Below, piece after piece: positions 18,460 to 26,347 of a stretch of 64,000 nt of DNA. The position numbers and the translations under genes are program-made. This DNA is from Chitinophaga filiformis (lineage in GTDB: Bacteria > Bacteroidota > Bacteroidia > Chitinophagales > Chitinophagaceae): the NCBI RefSeq assembly GCF_900102545.1, contig NZ_FNBN01000011.1, forward strand, positions 159,570 to 223,569, read 5' to 3'. The notes below the pieces were generated by a model. It made no database searches. It worked only from the letters and a program-made list of their open reading frames with translations, and was not told the origin of the DNA. Every line of letters starts with the position of its first letter. Positions within the stretch are counted from its first letter, which is position 1.

Positions 18460-18496
18460 TAACGACAGCTTATTTTTTCATCCAAACAAAGCCATC

Positions 18497-18652
18497 ATGA
18501 AAAAGGAAACTAAAAAATTAAAGCTGAATAAAATAACTATTGCAAGACTGAGTAGCAATGTGCAAACAGAGCAGAAAAAAGCACCTACGATAGGAGATTG
18601 GACTTGTGCCTTTACAGTCAGAACCTGTGCTTCTGTCGAGTTTACATGCTGA
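18497..18652 (+). CDS. Class I lanthipeptide-type RiPP precursor peptide (orphan)
   Basis: Short gene of 51 codons. The leader holds KKLKLNKITIARLS, very close to the KKLxLNKxTIxxL motif of class I lanthipeptide leaders in Bacteroidota (the group that includes the pinensins of Chitinophaga pinensis). The C-terminal core, DWTCAFTVRTCASVEFTC, has three Cys (37, 44, 51), each directly preceded by Thr except that Ser46 and Thr40 are free to be dehydrated too; this Thr/Ser plus Cys pattern suits lanthionine rings. It has its own promoter-like boxes and a perfect terminator. No LanB, LanC, protease or exporter gene is in the window, so modification enzymes would have to act from elsewhere. Confidence 0.78.
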   Translation: MKKETKKLKLNKITIARLSSNVQTEQKKAPTIGDWTCAFTVRTCASVEFTC

Positions 18653-18682
18653 TTTTGTTCAGCCGGGTCGTTCAGACCTATT

Positions 18683-18721
18683 ACATAGCGGCAAGCTCCA
18701 AGGCACGCCGCTATGTCTTTT
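18683..18721 (+). terminator. Terminator of the RiPP precursor gene
   Basis: Perfect 10-bp arms ACATAGCGGC and GCCGCTATGT (18683-18692, 18707-18716) with a 14-base loop, followed by CTTTT. It lies 30 bases after the precursor stop codon and marks it as a single-gene transcription unit. Confidence 0.8.
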
Positions 18722-18768
18722 CAAGAGGGTTATGTATAAACGAAGATCATTGTAACAATTATATGCCG

Positions 18769-19926
18769 CTATTTGACTGCAGCTGGTGCTGGCTGCCGTG
18801 TAGTAGTAGGTCCCTCTACAACAAGCATCCCGTCCTTTAATATCTTCATCCGGTCAATAAATACTACACGTTTTTCACCTGTTGCCGATGTCCTGGCGTG
18901 ATATACACAATACATTTCCTTCCCATCTGGTGAGTAAGTGATGCTATTATGTCCCGTACCGGTTACCACGCCGCCTTTCTCAACGTTTTTCTGCAATACC
19001 GGATTATTAGCGGCCTTGGTAAACGGGCCCAGCGGATGTTTTGAAGTAGCATATCCTACTGCGTAATTTTTGCCACCAAAGTAGTTGGCAGAATACATCA
19101 TATAATACGTAGAGCCCTTTTTGAAAGCGACGGAGCCTTCTGTCCAACGGCGGTTCACTTCTTTAGAGGTAACGGAGCGACTTTCCCATTCAGCCTGCTT
19201 ATCGCTCATTTTAACCGGGGGACGTAATAACAGTACAGGCTCGCCCATGACGCCGCTGAAATCAGGTTTAAGCTCAACACCGTAAACCCAGCTCTCCTCT
19301 ATAGCGTCAAACCATCCCTTTTGCTTTGCCCAGGTAGCCACTTCGCTCTCTACGGCATGCTTGTAGCAACAGCGGGAATAATACAGGTAAACCCTGCCAT
19401 TGTCAAAAAGTACGTTGGCATCAATAGTGGGATAGCCGGGGTCAAAAATAGGCTTGTTATTGAGGTCAATGAACGGGCCTGTGGGATTGTCTGCCACTGC
19501 CACACCGATACGAAAATTTTCGACTTCTTTATTGGGATTCGTACCCCATTGCGCACTGTAGAACAAGTAGAACTTACCATTATATTCGTATACTTCAGGC
19601 GCCCAATATGCACCATTCCATGCGGCAGTTGAATCACTCCAGCCGTTCTTGTTAGCGGCATAATATACCTGGCCTTCATCTTTCCAATTCACCAGATCAG
19701 TGGAGGAATAAGCCGCAAATCCATTTCTGGCGACACCGCCCGTTCCGTACATATAATACTTGTCGTCTTTCATTTGCAGCACATACGGATCTGCCAATTC
19801 TACCGCCAACGGATTCTGATATGTCAGTTCTGTGCCTGGCTTGTTGGTCTGCGCATATAATCCGGTAATATTCGCCATTATCGTCAGGAGGAAAAGACAG
19901 ATCAAAATGGTTATTTTTTGTCTCAT
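18769..19926 (-). CDS. Secreted glycoside hydrolase family 43 enzyme
   Basis: GH43 enzyme of 385 residues with a signal peptide (cleavage near LYA-QT). Catalytic acids: Asp46 (ELADPYVL), Asp169 (TIDANVLFDN) and Glu263 (RRWTEGSVAF). It is only distantly like the other GH43 at 17373: it has an insertion near residues 185-255 (SRCCYKHAVESEVATWAKQK and on), so the two probably act on different linkages. WNGAYWAPEV and GTGHNSITYSPDG are typical propeller motifs. It ends in a Pro/Ala-rich tail (TTTRQPAPAAVK). It lies 41 bases downstream of the receiver gene in the same direction. Confidence 0.92.
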   Translation of the reverse strand: MRQKITILICLFLLTIMANITGLYAQTNKPGTELTYQNPLAVELADPYVLQMKDDKYYMYGTGGVARNGFAAYSSTDLVNWKDEGQVYYAANKNGWSDSTAAWNGAYWAPEVYEYNGKFYLFYSAQWGTNPNKEVENFRIGVAVADNPTGPFIDLNNKPIFDPGYPTIDANVLFDNGRVYLYYSRCCYKHAVESEVATWAKQKGWFDAIEESWVYGVELKPDFSGVMGEPVLLLRPPVKMSDKQAEWESRSVTSKEVNRRWTEGSVAFKKGSTYYMMYSANYFGGKNYAVGYATSKHPLGPFTKAANNPVLQKNVEKGGVVTGTGHNSITYSPDGKEMYCVYHARTSATGEKRVVFIDRMKILKDGMLVVEGPTTTRQPAPAAVK

Positions 19927-19967
19927 TATTTGATATGTATTTAAGAAAAATGGGTTATGAACTTATA

Positions 19968-20396
19968 TTATGATAATACTACCGTCTCAAACCAATATTT
20001 GAAAAAATGGTGGATCTTTTCATTGGTTCTGCTAAGCGCGTCAGGTTTCTGTATAAATGAACTGGCGCCCAATGTGTAACATTCCCTGGCGATCTTAGGA
20101 TCATTTGAGTCCGATATTATAACTACCGGCAGATGCCGGTAATCCATATTCGCTTTCAATTGTTTCAATACTTCCCGTCCGTCAATGGGCGTGATGTTAA
20201 GGTTGATCAGTATCACAGCGGGGTATGACAGGTTTGAAAGCCGGCATTGATCCAGGTAAGCAAATAGGCCTTTGCTATTATTCACGAATTCAAGATGCGC
20301 CTGGTATTGCTGTTCCTCAAAAACAGTACTGGTTATAAATCGATCGTCCGGATCGTTTTCCAGCATTAAAATCACAGGTAGAAAGATGTCCGACAT
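19968..20396 (-). CDS. Receiver-domain protein with Asn at the phosphorylation site
   Basis: Single-domain response-regulator fold, 142 residues, no output domain. The acidic cluster is ENDPDD (13-18), the Thr/Ser switch is SDSND, and the conserved Lys is in SSFIQKP. At the expected phospho-Asp the codon is AAC: the strand reads VILINLNIT with Asn65 in place of Asp. It therefore should not be phosphorylated in the usual way and may be a constitutive or binding-only module. No histidine kinase is next to it. It lies upstream of the GH43 gene in the same direction, with a 41-base gap. Confidence 0.85.
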   Translation of the reverse strand: MSDIFLPVILMLENDPDDRFITSTVFEEQQYQAHLEFVNNSKGLFAYLDQCRLSNLSYPAVILINLNITPIDGREVLKQLKANMDYRHLPVVIISDSNDPKIARECYTLGASSFIQKPDALSRTNEKIHHFFKYWFETVVLS

Positions 20397-20763
20397 TGGC
20401 TGAAAAGTTATAATGAATATAACCGTTTGGGTAATTTAAGCTAATAACTTTCGCTATTAACCCTTTAAACGGTTCAAAACAAATGCGGCACTAAGTTATA
20501 AAATCAATTTTGTATAAACTCAAGCCAGATAGGATGGTTAATTCAGGAGAAAGAGACAGACTAATTGGTCCCGTTTCTCTTTAAACCTAATAATCAGAAT
20601 TATCTGACATGACTCACTAGTGCTTATATCAACTCATTAAAGTTAATTATAATAGTTTACTATCTACCATGAAGGAACCATTGAGTTTCAGAAGTTTAGC
20701 ACTAACTTTTTTTGCTGTTCTGGAAAAAAATGTTAGTTTAAGGGACGATTAACGTAATCAATT
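20397..20763. other. Intergenic region before tRNA-Leu
   Basis: No supported gene in 367 AT-rich bases. AACCGTTT at 20421-20428 and AAACGGTT at 20467-20474 form an 8-bp inverted repeat in front of the receiver gene, which could be an operator. A 27-codon open frame at 20669 has no protein-like features. Confidence 0.35.
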
Positions 20764-20847
20764 GCCCAGATGGCGAAATTGGTAGACGCACTGTGTTTAG
20801 GTCTCAGCGCTCGCAAGGGTGTGCTGGTTCGAATCCAGTTCTGGGCA
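20764..20847 (+). tRNA. tRNA-Leu (anticodon TAG)
   Basis: Acceptor stem GCCCAGA pairs with TCTGGGC. The D arm is GCG...CGC with GG, and the anticodon loop TTTAGGT places TAG at positions 34-36 on a stem with one T-T mismatch. A long variable arm, as in class II tRNAs, precedes the GCTGG-TTCGAAT-CCAGT T arm. CCA is not fully encoded. A strong terminator follows. Confidence 0.93.
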
Positions 20848-20850
20848 CAA

Positions 20851-20890
20851 AAAATGCACGACCCGCTCTAAGGGCGGGTCGTGCATTTTC
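20851..20890. terminator. Bidirectional terminator after tRNA-Leu
   Basis: Perfect 16-bp stem (AAAATGCACGACCCGC and its complement at 20874-20889) with a 7-base loop, T-runs on both sides. It ends tRNA-Leu on the plus strand and can end the NmrA gene on the minus strand. Confidence 0.9.
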
Positions 20891-21022
20891 ATACCATTTA
20901 ACTCTATTGTAAGTACTCACCTTCAATTTCAAACCAGCTTAGATTAAACCACAGTTCCGGATCAAGTTGAAAACCTCCGCAAATGAAAAGCCATCCAGCA
21001 TATTAATAATTAATCTTTCATT

Positions 21023-21904
21023 TTATAGCACGTTTAGTTTAATCCATTCATTCAGCGGGATAAACGGCTCTGTTGAAATTTCTTTAGCCATTTGAATTTG
21101 GGTGTCTGCATTTGGCCCCATATATGTATAAGACTCAAAATAAGCCAACAACTGGGCTACTGCTGTTGCTCCTTCAAAGAAACTGGAAAACACTTCTGCT
21201 GGAACTTGATTAAAAACGTATTCTTTTCCGTTAGCTTTGAAAGCGTTCAAAATATCATTAAAACTATTCAACTCGGTCGCCAGAGATAAATAGCATCCTT
21301 TCCCTACCTTTTCGGGATTTAAAAAAACTCCTGCAACTACTTTTCCCAAATCACTAATGTCTGCCATGTGGATTACTTTCTTAGTTGGGTCGATGGGTAG
21401 AGTCCAGCCGATAGAACCATCTTGTTGCTGCTGTGGCGCCAATTCTCCTGTGAAGTTTTGAAAGTAACAAGGTGGCTGAACGAATGTATAATTTGCAAAT
21501 CCTGCTTTTTTTACTAAATCATCAACTTTTGCTTTTCCTGTAAATTGAGGAACATCAAACCTACCGTTACTAATTTTTTCAACATTTGGTAAAGTAGACC
21601 AAACGAAGTGATTTACATTAGCTTTTTTTGCTGCTTCAACAGCTATATTTCCTTGTGCTAATTCATCTGCACCCTCCCAAAAATTAGTCACCACAAATAC
21701 ACCATGAGCATCTTTGAAGGCATTGGTTAATGATTCAGGGTCCGTTAAGTCACCTTGTACCACTTCATCAGCCTTGCCTTGATAATTATTCGGGTTTCGG
21801 GTAATTGCTCTAACTTTGAAAGCCCCCTCCTTAATTAGAGCATTTACCACTCCTTTTCCTTGTAGACCAGTCGCACCAACGATCGCAATTATTTTCTTTT
21901 CCAT
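21023..21904 (-). CDS. NmrA-like NAD(P)-binding protein
   Basis: Atypical short-chain dehydrogenase fold of 293 residues. The start at 21904 is chosen because MEKKIIAIVGATGLQGKG puts the Rossmann motif GATGLQGKG at the very N-terminus, as is usual; an ATG 17 codons upstream adds nothing recognisable. Further marks are VQGDLTDPESL and VVTNFWE, then VNHFVWSTLPNVEKI. NmrA-like proteins sense NAD(P) or reduce quinones or small carbonyls; which applies here is unclear. It lies downstream of a Crp/Fnr regulator in the same direction, suggesting an operon. Confidence 0.88.
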   Translation of the reverse strand: MEKKIIAIVGATGLQGKGVVNALIKEGAFKVRAITRNPNNYQGKADEVVQGDLTDPESLTNAFKDAHGVFVVTNFWEGADELAQGNIAVEAAKKANVNHFVWSTLPNVEKISNGRFDVPQFTGKAKVDDLVKKAGFANYTFVQPPCYFQNFTGELAPQQQQDGSIGWTLPIDPTKKVIHMADISDLGKVVAGVFLNPEKVGKGCYLSLATELNSFNDILNAFKANGKEYVFNQVPAEVFSSFFEGATAVAQLLAYFESYTYMGPNADTQIQMAKEISTEPFIPLNEWIKLNVL

Positions 21905-21999
21905 CTTGAATGTTTCTTGAAGATTAATAATGACACAAAGATGGAAGTAATGCATCCCATTCTCCTATATGGTAGTTTAAGAAAGAACCTTAATGTAGA

Positions 22000-22581
22000 T
22001 TAAGATTTGGCGATCTTATTCCGGATGATACTAAGGAACTCTGGTGTTACACCCAGGTAGGAGGCAATCTGAACGTTAGAGATCCGATTAAAGAAGTCAG
22101 GATACCTCTTTAGAAAATCGCGATAACGCTCCTCTGCGGTCGAACTAATATTCTGCAGGATTCTACGTTGAGCGCTTACCAGTGCATTTTCTGTAAGAAC
22201 CCTGAAGATTCGGTTGAATTTTGGGTTATCGTCGAAGAGTTTGAGCTGATCCTCCTTTTTTAATTGAAGGACAACTGAATTCTCTAAAGCTTCTATGTAC
22301 AGTCGACTCGGTTCCTCTGAATAGAAGCTGCCAATATCAGCAATCCACCAATTCTCAATAGCAAATTGTAGATTATGTTCTTTACCTTTTTCGTCCACCA
22401 TGTACATTCTAAAACAGCCCTCAACTACGAACGTGTGGTGTTTACATATATCGCCTTCCTGAAGGATGAATTGCCTTCGTTTAACTCTTCGCTCCTTGAA
22501 AGCTTCTTCCACGATAGACTTTTCTTCTTCATTTAAAGGAAGAAGATTTTCGAAATAGCTTATTAATGGTTTTGGTGTCAT
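22000..22581 (-). CDS. Crp/Fnr family transcriptional regulator
   Basis: Regulator of 193 residues with an N-terminal cyclic-nucleotide-binding jelly roll (about 25-115, RRQFILQEGDICKHHTFVVE and FAIENWWIADIGSFYSEEPS) and a C-terminal HTH (about 150-193, YPDFFNRISNVQIASYLGVT and PEFLSIIRNKIAKS). This is the common Bacteroidota Crp-like group. It has no Cys for an Fe-S cluster. It sits about 95 bases upstream of the NmrA-like gene, which it may control. Confidence 0.92.
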   Translation of the reverse strand: MTPKPLISYFENLLPLNEEEKSIVEEAFKERRVKRRQFILQEGDICKHHTFVVEGCFRMYMVDEKGKEHNLQFAIENWWIADIGSFYSEEPSRLYIEALENSVVLQLKKEDQLKLFDDNPKFNRIFRVLTENALVSAQRRILQNISSTAEERYRDFLKRYPDFFNRISNVQIASYLGVTPEFLSIIRNKIAKS

Positions 22582-22981
22582 TTTTCAAATTCGCTGCAAC
22601 ACCTCAATATACGTAACTTTATTCCAATGGGACTGATAATCAATTAAAATATAAATAAATTACTATGTAAGTTTTCAATAACAAAGAGGTACGTCCGTAT
22701 TAATGGGATCTTACTTTGGCAGAGATCAGGTTCAGGAGAACTCAATGACCATTATTAGCAGTTGAAGTCAATGAGAAAAGTGAAATAATCGGTAACAATG
22801 AACACATTGCATAACTTATCCGGCAATATTTCTGATAGCGCTTACATTATATCATAAACTTATATTATATTTACAATATATAGTATATGACAACTAACCT
22901 GTTTTGGGGGCTAATAGTACCGTGACAATAAGCATTTTAAAAATAACCTGGATATCAATTTAACACCCGCAAATTCAAAAC
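22582..22981. other. AT-rich intergenic region
   Basis: 400 bases between divergent genes with no supported gene. Around 22858-22888 there is a run of TATATT/AATATA motifs that can pair with one another. Promoters for the Crp-like gene and for the membrane-protein pair must lie here, but I see no full match to the Bacteroidota boxes. Confidence 0.35.
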
Positions 22982-23515
22982 ATGCCAAGAACTCTTTCTG
23001 AAGAAGAAAAAGATGAACTAAGACTGTCATTTTCCCAGCCTGGTTTTTCACTGGAAGCCGCCATTATAAAACTGATGCGTAAAGGCTTTGAAGAAACCAC
23101 TGCAAGAACCTTAATCACAACTGAATTCCGCGATTACAAAAAGAATTTGTTTCACAAAATAGTGAGAAAAAAAGAACACGAAGAGGCTAAACATTTCCTC
23201 TCTATTGTAATCGGTATGGTTTCTATAGTAGGGCCTATTTTTAGCATTGAATCATTGCTATGGTATGTAGTAGCTATTATAATTGCAGGCCTGGCAGGTT
23301 TTTGGGCGTATAAACCGAAACCTATTGCTGGTCTATTGGGAAGTATCATCATGCCCGTTGTTTACCCGTTTGCCCATGCCGCCTATTTTTCCGGAAGAAC
23401 AAGTTATTTCAACATCGAAATGATCATTCCTATGATTATGGCAGTAGTTCCTGCTGTGATTGTGTATTTTATTGTATCGGCAATTGTATATACCAATACT
23501 AAAACCATTAAATAA
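22982..23515 (+). CDS. Four-helix membrane protein of unknown function
   Basis: Protein of 177 residues. The first 75 residues are charged and helical (SEEEKDELRLSFSQPG, then LEAAIIKLMRKGFEETTART); they recall the head-plus-anchor layout of the protein at 1093. Four hydrophobic segments follow, near 72-88, 92-110, 116-132 and 145-168. No catalytic motif is visible. It is followed after 5 bases by a second membrane protein, so the two form an operon and may form a complex. Confidence 0.7.
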   Translation: MPRTLSEEEKDELRLSFSQPGFSLEAAIIKLMRKGFEETTARTLITTEFRDYKKNLFHKIVRKKEHEEAKHFLSIVIGMVSIVGPIFSIESLLWYVVAIIIAGLAGFWAYKPKPIAGLLGSIIMPVVYPFAHAAYFSGRTSYFNIEMIIPMIMAVVPAVIVYFIVSAIVYTNTKTIK

Positions 23516-23520
23516 AAGTC

Positions 23521-23994
23521 ATGTATATTTTTAACCAGGAAAAGAAAAGGCTGGAGCCTACAGAAACAAAGTGTCAATATTGTGGAGTAGAACATTCTAT
23601 CCATATGGAACATAATCATTTTATCCCTTTATATAAAGAAGCCGACAGAACAAATATCATTGTGTATCGTTCCGTTAAATTCAAAAAGATCCCCGTCGGC
23701 ATACCAAGATGTAAAAGTTGCCTACTCATACACCTGCGTGCTGAGACAAAAGCTGCACGCATTGCATGGGGCGTAGCTGTGTCGATAGTTGTATTGACTT
23801 TTCTGATATGGGGTCTTTGGGGTATCTTCTCCATTTTTGCAGGCATTTTTATTGGCTTTGGAGGAGCTGATTTTCTCCAGGACAAACTGGTTAGAGACAA
23901 AGGAATTTATACGAAGTTAGAGGGCGCAAAACAAAATGAAGCAGTACAGGATTTGATTATAAGCGGCTGGTCGTTTAGTCAGCCAACAGCATAA
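23521..23994 (+). CDS. Membrane protein with paired CxxC zinc knuckles
   Basis: Protein of 157 residues. An N-terminal cytoplasmic part carries CQYC (about 18-21) and CKSC (about 61-64), spaced as in a zinc ribbon, with several His residues between them (HSIHMEHNHF). Two hydrophobic segments follow (about 83-120), and the C-terminal part is soluble. It is translated right after the four-helix protein and shares a terminator at 24050. Metal binding is inferred from the Cys pattern; the role is unknown. Confidence 0.7.
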   Translation: MYIFNQEKKRLEPTETKCQYCGVEHSIHMEHNHFIPLYKEADRTNIIVYRSVKFKKIPVGIPRCKSCLLIHLRAETKAARIAWGVAVSIVVLTFLIWGLWGIFSIFAGIFIGFGGADFLQDKLVRDKGIYTKLEGAKQNEAVQDLIISGWSFSQPTA

Positions 23995-24049
23995 CATATA
24001 GAGAGGCTTTCAGCAGATTAAATTCGTTTATCCATAAATTCATAACAAC

Positions 24050-24087
24050 AATGGGGAGAAAAGGCAATTAGCTTTTTCTCCCCATTT
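24050..24087. terminator. Bidirectional terminator between convergent genes
   Basis: AATGGGGAGAAAA pairs with TTTTCTCCCCATT around a short loop at 24050-24087. It separates the plus-strand pair ending at 23994 from the ferredoxin gene ending at 24155. Confidence 0.75.
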
Positions 24088-24154
24088 AGCTTCGGTATGC
24101 GTGCCAGAGATTATGTCTGACGACCAGTTACCGACAATTCCATATGCTTTCTGA

Positions 24155-24502
24155 TTAAAGATGTAATTTATCTTTCTTCGCTATCAGTTCTGCTATAGAC
24201 TCCTGGTACATTTCGTCTGGTACACAACAGTCTACCGGACATGCAACTGCACATTGAGGTTCCTCATGAAATCCCTGACACTCTGTACATTTATCTGAAA
24301 CGATATAATACAGCTCGTTAGACAGGGGAGCATTGCGCTTGCTGGCATCAATAATAGACCCGTCCTTCAACACAAAATTACCTTTAGCCGTTGTGCCGTC
24401 AGCTATTGCCCACTCTACGCCACCTTCATAGATGGCGTTATTCGGACATTCGGATTCACAAGCTCCACAGAAAATACATTCATCTGTAATTTTAATAGCC
24501 AT
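24155..24502 (-). CDS. 2[4Fe-4S] ferredoxin, YfhL type
   Basis: Small electron carrier of 115 residues. The first cluster motif is CIFCGACESECP (Cys 9, 12, 15, 19). The second, CTECQGFHEEPQCAVACP, has the extended spacing between the second and third Cys found in the YfhL/Allochromatium-type ferredoxins, and a further CC follows. Family members have low and very different potentials at the two clusters. No partner oxidoreductase is adjacent. The start ATG is clear. Confidence 0.93.
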   Translation of the reverse strand: MAIKITDECIFCGACESECPNNAIYEGGVEWAIADGTTAKGNFVLKDGSIIDASKRNAPLSNELYYIVSDKCTECQGFHEEPQCAVACPVDCCVPDEMYQESIAELIAKKDKLHL

Positions 24503-24695
24503 AATTAATTAAAATTTGGAAGCTGTCTATGCTTCATTAAACAATAATAACCAATAGGTGATAAAATTAGTAGAAATATAGTTTATTACCTGAAAAACCT
24601 CTGAATATTTGTGTTTATTTACTGGTATATAGATGTCCGCGTCATTGTAAATCTGCGTTCCCCGAGCCAACCGTTTAATACTTGAGTTGCATTCT

Positions 24696-25526
24696 TCATC
24701 GATCGCTAACACTGGCCAACTTACCAGTTTTAAGTTTTACCAATATCATTGCAAGCATAAAAACTACCAAACCTATAAGATATAGCCCTAAAATAAAACT
24801 AAGGATGTAGCTTACATTTTGGCGAAATGAAAAGAAAGAAAAAACAAATGTAGGAATTTTCCAAAAGGCCAAATACAGACCGAAAATGATTATTATAAAC
24901 CCCGGTAGCTTTATCAGCCAATTGATTTTTTTTCCATCCCCGGCGAATATACCCATCATCTTTGACAGCAACGTAAGAACAAGAAACATTGAAATCAATA
25001 ATGTCAAAGCAAATGATAGAATATCATTGTCAATCAGCATATTATTTGTCCTCATCACGAATTCATTAGCTGCACTCAAACCAAACATTGTCTTGATGGC
25101 GACTGAAATGTAACTAAGCATTTCTACTGTGGACTGAAAAATATTCCCAGGTCCTTTTAGGGCACATAGACTTAATAGTAAGACCAATAACCAAACCAGG
25201 GAAGGTATAAGGCGAAAAAGCAATTGCTTTGTTCTGGACATATTCAAAAAAGAAAATGGTAATTCTTCTTTAGCAATGCTTCCCAAATCCTCCTTTAACA
25301 TTCCCAATGGTTTAATATAAGCTCCTAATGGCAACCAGCCTAATTGATATATTATACCATTAATTTCCTTTTTGAGTAAAGAAAAGCCGGGATTTAAGAA
25401 AATTGAAAACTCTGTGATCTTAACCTTCCACATTTTACAAAGCCATACGTAAATAAAGTTGCTAAGCGATATAGCCAAGAAAATCAATACACCTAAACAA
25501 AAGGCATTATAGCTAAAGTGCGGCAT
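24696..25526 (-). CDS. Site-2 protease (M50/RseP-like) homologue lacking the zinc motif
   Basis: Membrane protein of 276 residues from the ATG at 25526; a TTG at 25577 would add 17 residues, but a -7-like box at 25586 favours the ATG. The stretch KMWKVKITEFSIFLNPGFSL, then YQLGWLPLGAYIKPLGM and LPFSFLNMSRTKQLLFRLIP, follows the RseP pattern (FGVKVEEFSIGFGP..., LPLGGYVKMLGE, FNNKPxWQRxxI). Where the family has HExxH this protein has SNFIY (22-26), so both His ligands and the catalytic Glu are gone. Later parts keep the membrane helices but not a clear DG motif. It is therefore probably a non-catalytic substrate-binding or regulatory protein. Confidence 0.65.
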   Translation of the reverse strand: MPHFSYNAFCLGVLIFLAISLSNFIYVWLCKMWKVKITEFSIFLNPGFSLLKKEINGIIYQLGWLPLGAYIKPLGMLKEDLGSIAKEELPFSFLNMSRTKQLLFRLIPSLVWLLVLLLSLCALKGPGNIFQSTVEMLSYISVAIKTMFGLSAANEFVMRTNNMLIDNDILSFALTLLISMFLVLTLLSKMMGIFAGDGKKINWLIKLPGFIIIIFGLYLAFWKIPTFVFSFFSFRQNVSYILSFILGLYLIGLVVFMLAMILVKLKTGKLASVSDR

Positions 25527-25585
25527 AAGACTAATAGTCAATTTATTGGGAGAAATGTTTACAGACTCCTTGCTCAAAGGAGCTT

Positions 25586-25593
25586 CAAATATA
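25586..25593 (-). promoter_or_regulatory. Candidate -7 box (TATATTTG) of the pseudo-protease gene
   Basis: Exact TAnnTTTG match on the minus strand, 60 bases before the ATG at 25526. Transcription would start near 25579, inside the longer reading of the gene, which supports the shorter start. No clear -33 box. Confidence 0.35.
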
Positions 25594-25636
25594 CAATATT
25601 TTGCATATAAAAGATTGCCTTATGTCCGATACATGT

Positions 25637-26347
25637 TTACAGCTCATTCAGCTTTTCTGTACTATCTCCTTCGGATTTAAAAACGCCATCTGTAGATTCA
25701 TAAACTGTAAATGTACGCCCACCTGGTAATGAGAATTCCCAGCTTGAAGGACGAATCTTCACCGTAGTACCTGTAATGAAAGTCAATCCCCATCTTTCAA
25801 TATTTTGCGACAGTTGCAATTGCTGCTCATTATCAGCACCAATAAACACACCCCATGCCGGCCAGCCTTTAATATCCTGTGTACCCTCTAATGTGCCTTG
25901 CCAGCTATTGTACATATCATGACTGTAAATAAATGTATCCCGCAGGATAAATTGACCAACACGAGTCGGCTTCGCAAAAACAATCATATCTATTGAACCG
26001 AAAGTTATCTCCCTGGGACTCTCTGGTATAATGGCATCATACTGCAGGAAAATCTTACTGCCTGACGGTAAATGTATGTCTGCTATAGTAAGCGTATCCT
26101 TCAGCTTAATAATCCGCCTGCTATATTTACGCTCCGATTTCCAGCTTTCCATCCCATCATATACTTTATAACCACATAGGTATAAAAGCGGCAGCGCGCA
26201 CAAAATCGTCATCAACAATAGAAACCGGAATGCCTTCTTATACCAAAAAAGTAGGGTGAGTATAGCAAATGTGATGGTTATTGCAATGATAAAAGGCAAA
26301 TACATCATAAAGATCAGGAACAAGAATTCCCAGAGGTTAATATCCAT
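25637..26347 (-). CDS. Membrane-anchored protein of unknown function
   Basis: Protein of 236 residues from the ATG at 26347 (TTG 26386 would add 13). Two hydrophobic segments (about 5-34 and 42-60) anchor it; residues 65-236 form a beta-rich domain with LPSGSKIFLQYDAIIPESPR, ITGTTVKIRPSSWEFSLPGG and RTFTVYES. It lies about 110 bases upstream of the pseudo-site-2 protease in the same direction, so they may be co-transcribed. The soluble domain probably faces the periplasm. I do not recognise it. Confidence 0.65.
   Translation of the reverse strand: MDINLWEFLFLIFMMYLPFIIAITITFAILTLLFWYKKAFRFLLLMTILCALPLLYLCGYKVYDGMESWKSERKYSRRIIKLKDTLTIADIHLPSGSKIFLQYDAIIPESPREITFGSIDMIVFAKPTRVGQFILRDTFIYSHDMYNSWQGTLEGTQDIKGWPAWGVFIGADNEQQLQLSQNIERWGLTFITGTTVKIRPSSWEFSLPGGRTFTVYESTDGVFKSEGDSTEKLNEL

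Noticed and set aside
24527..24712. 61-codon minus-strand frame after the pseudo-protease
   Set aside because: It overlaps the end of the pseudo-protease gene, has no ribosome-binding context and an unremarkable composition; it may only be read-through sequence.
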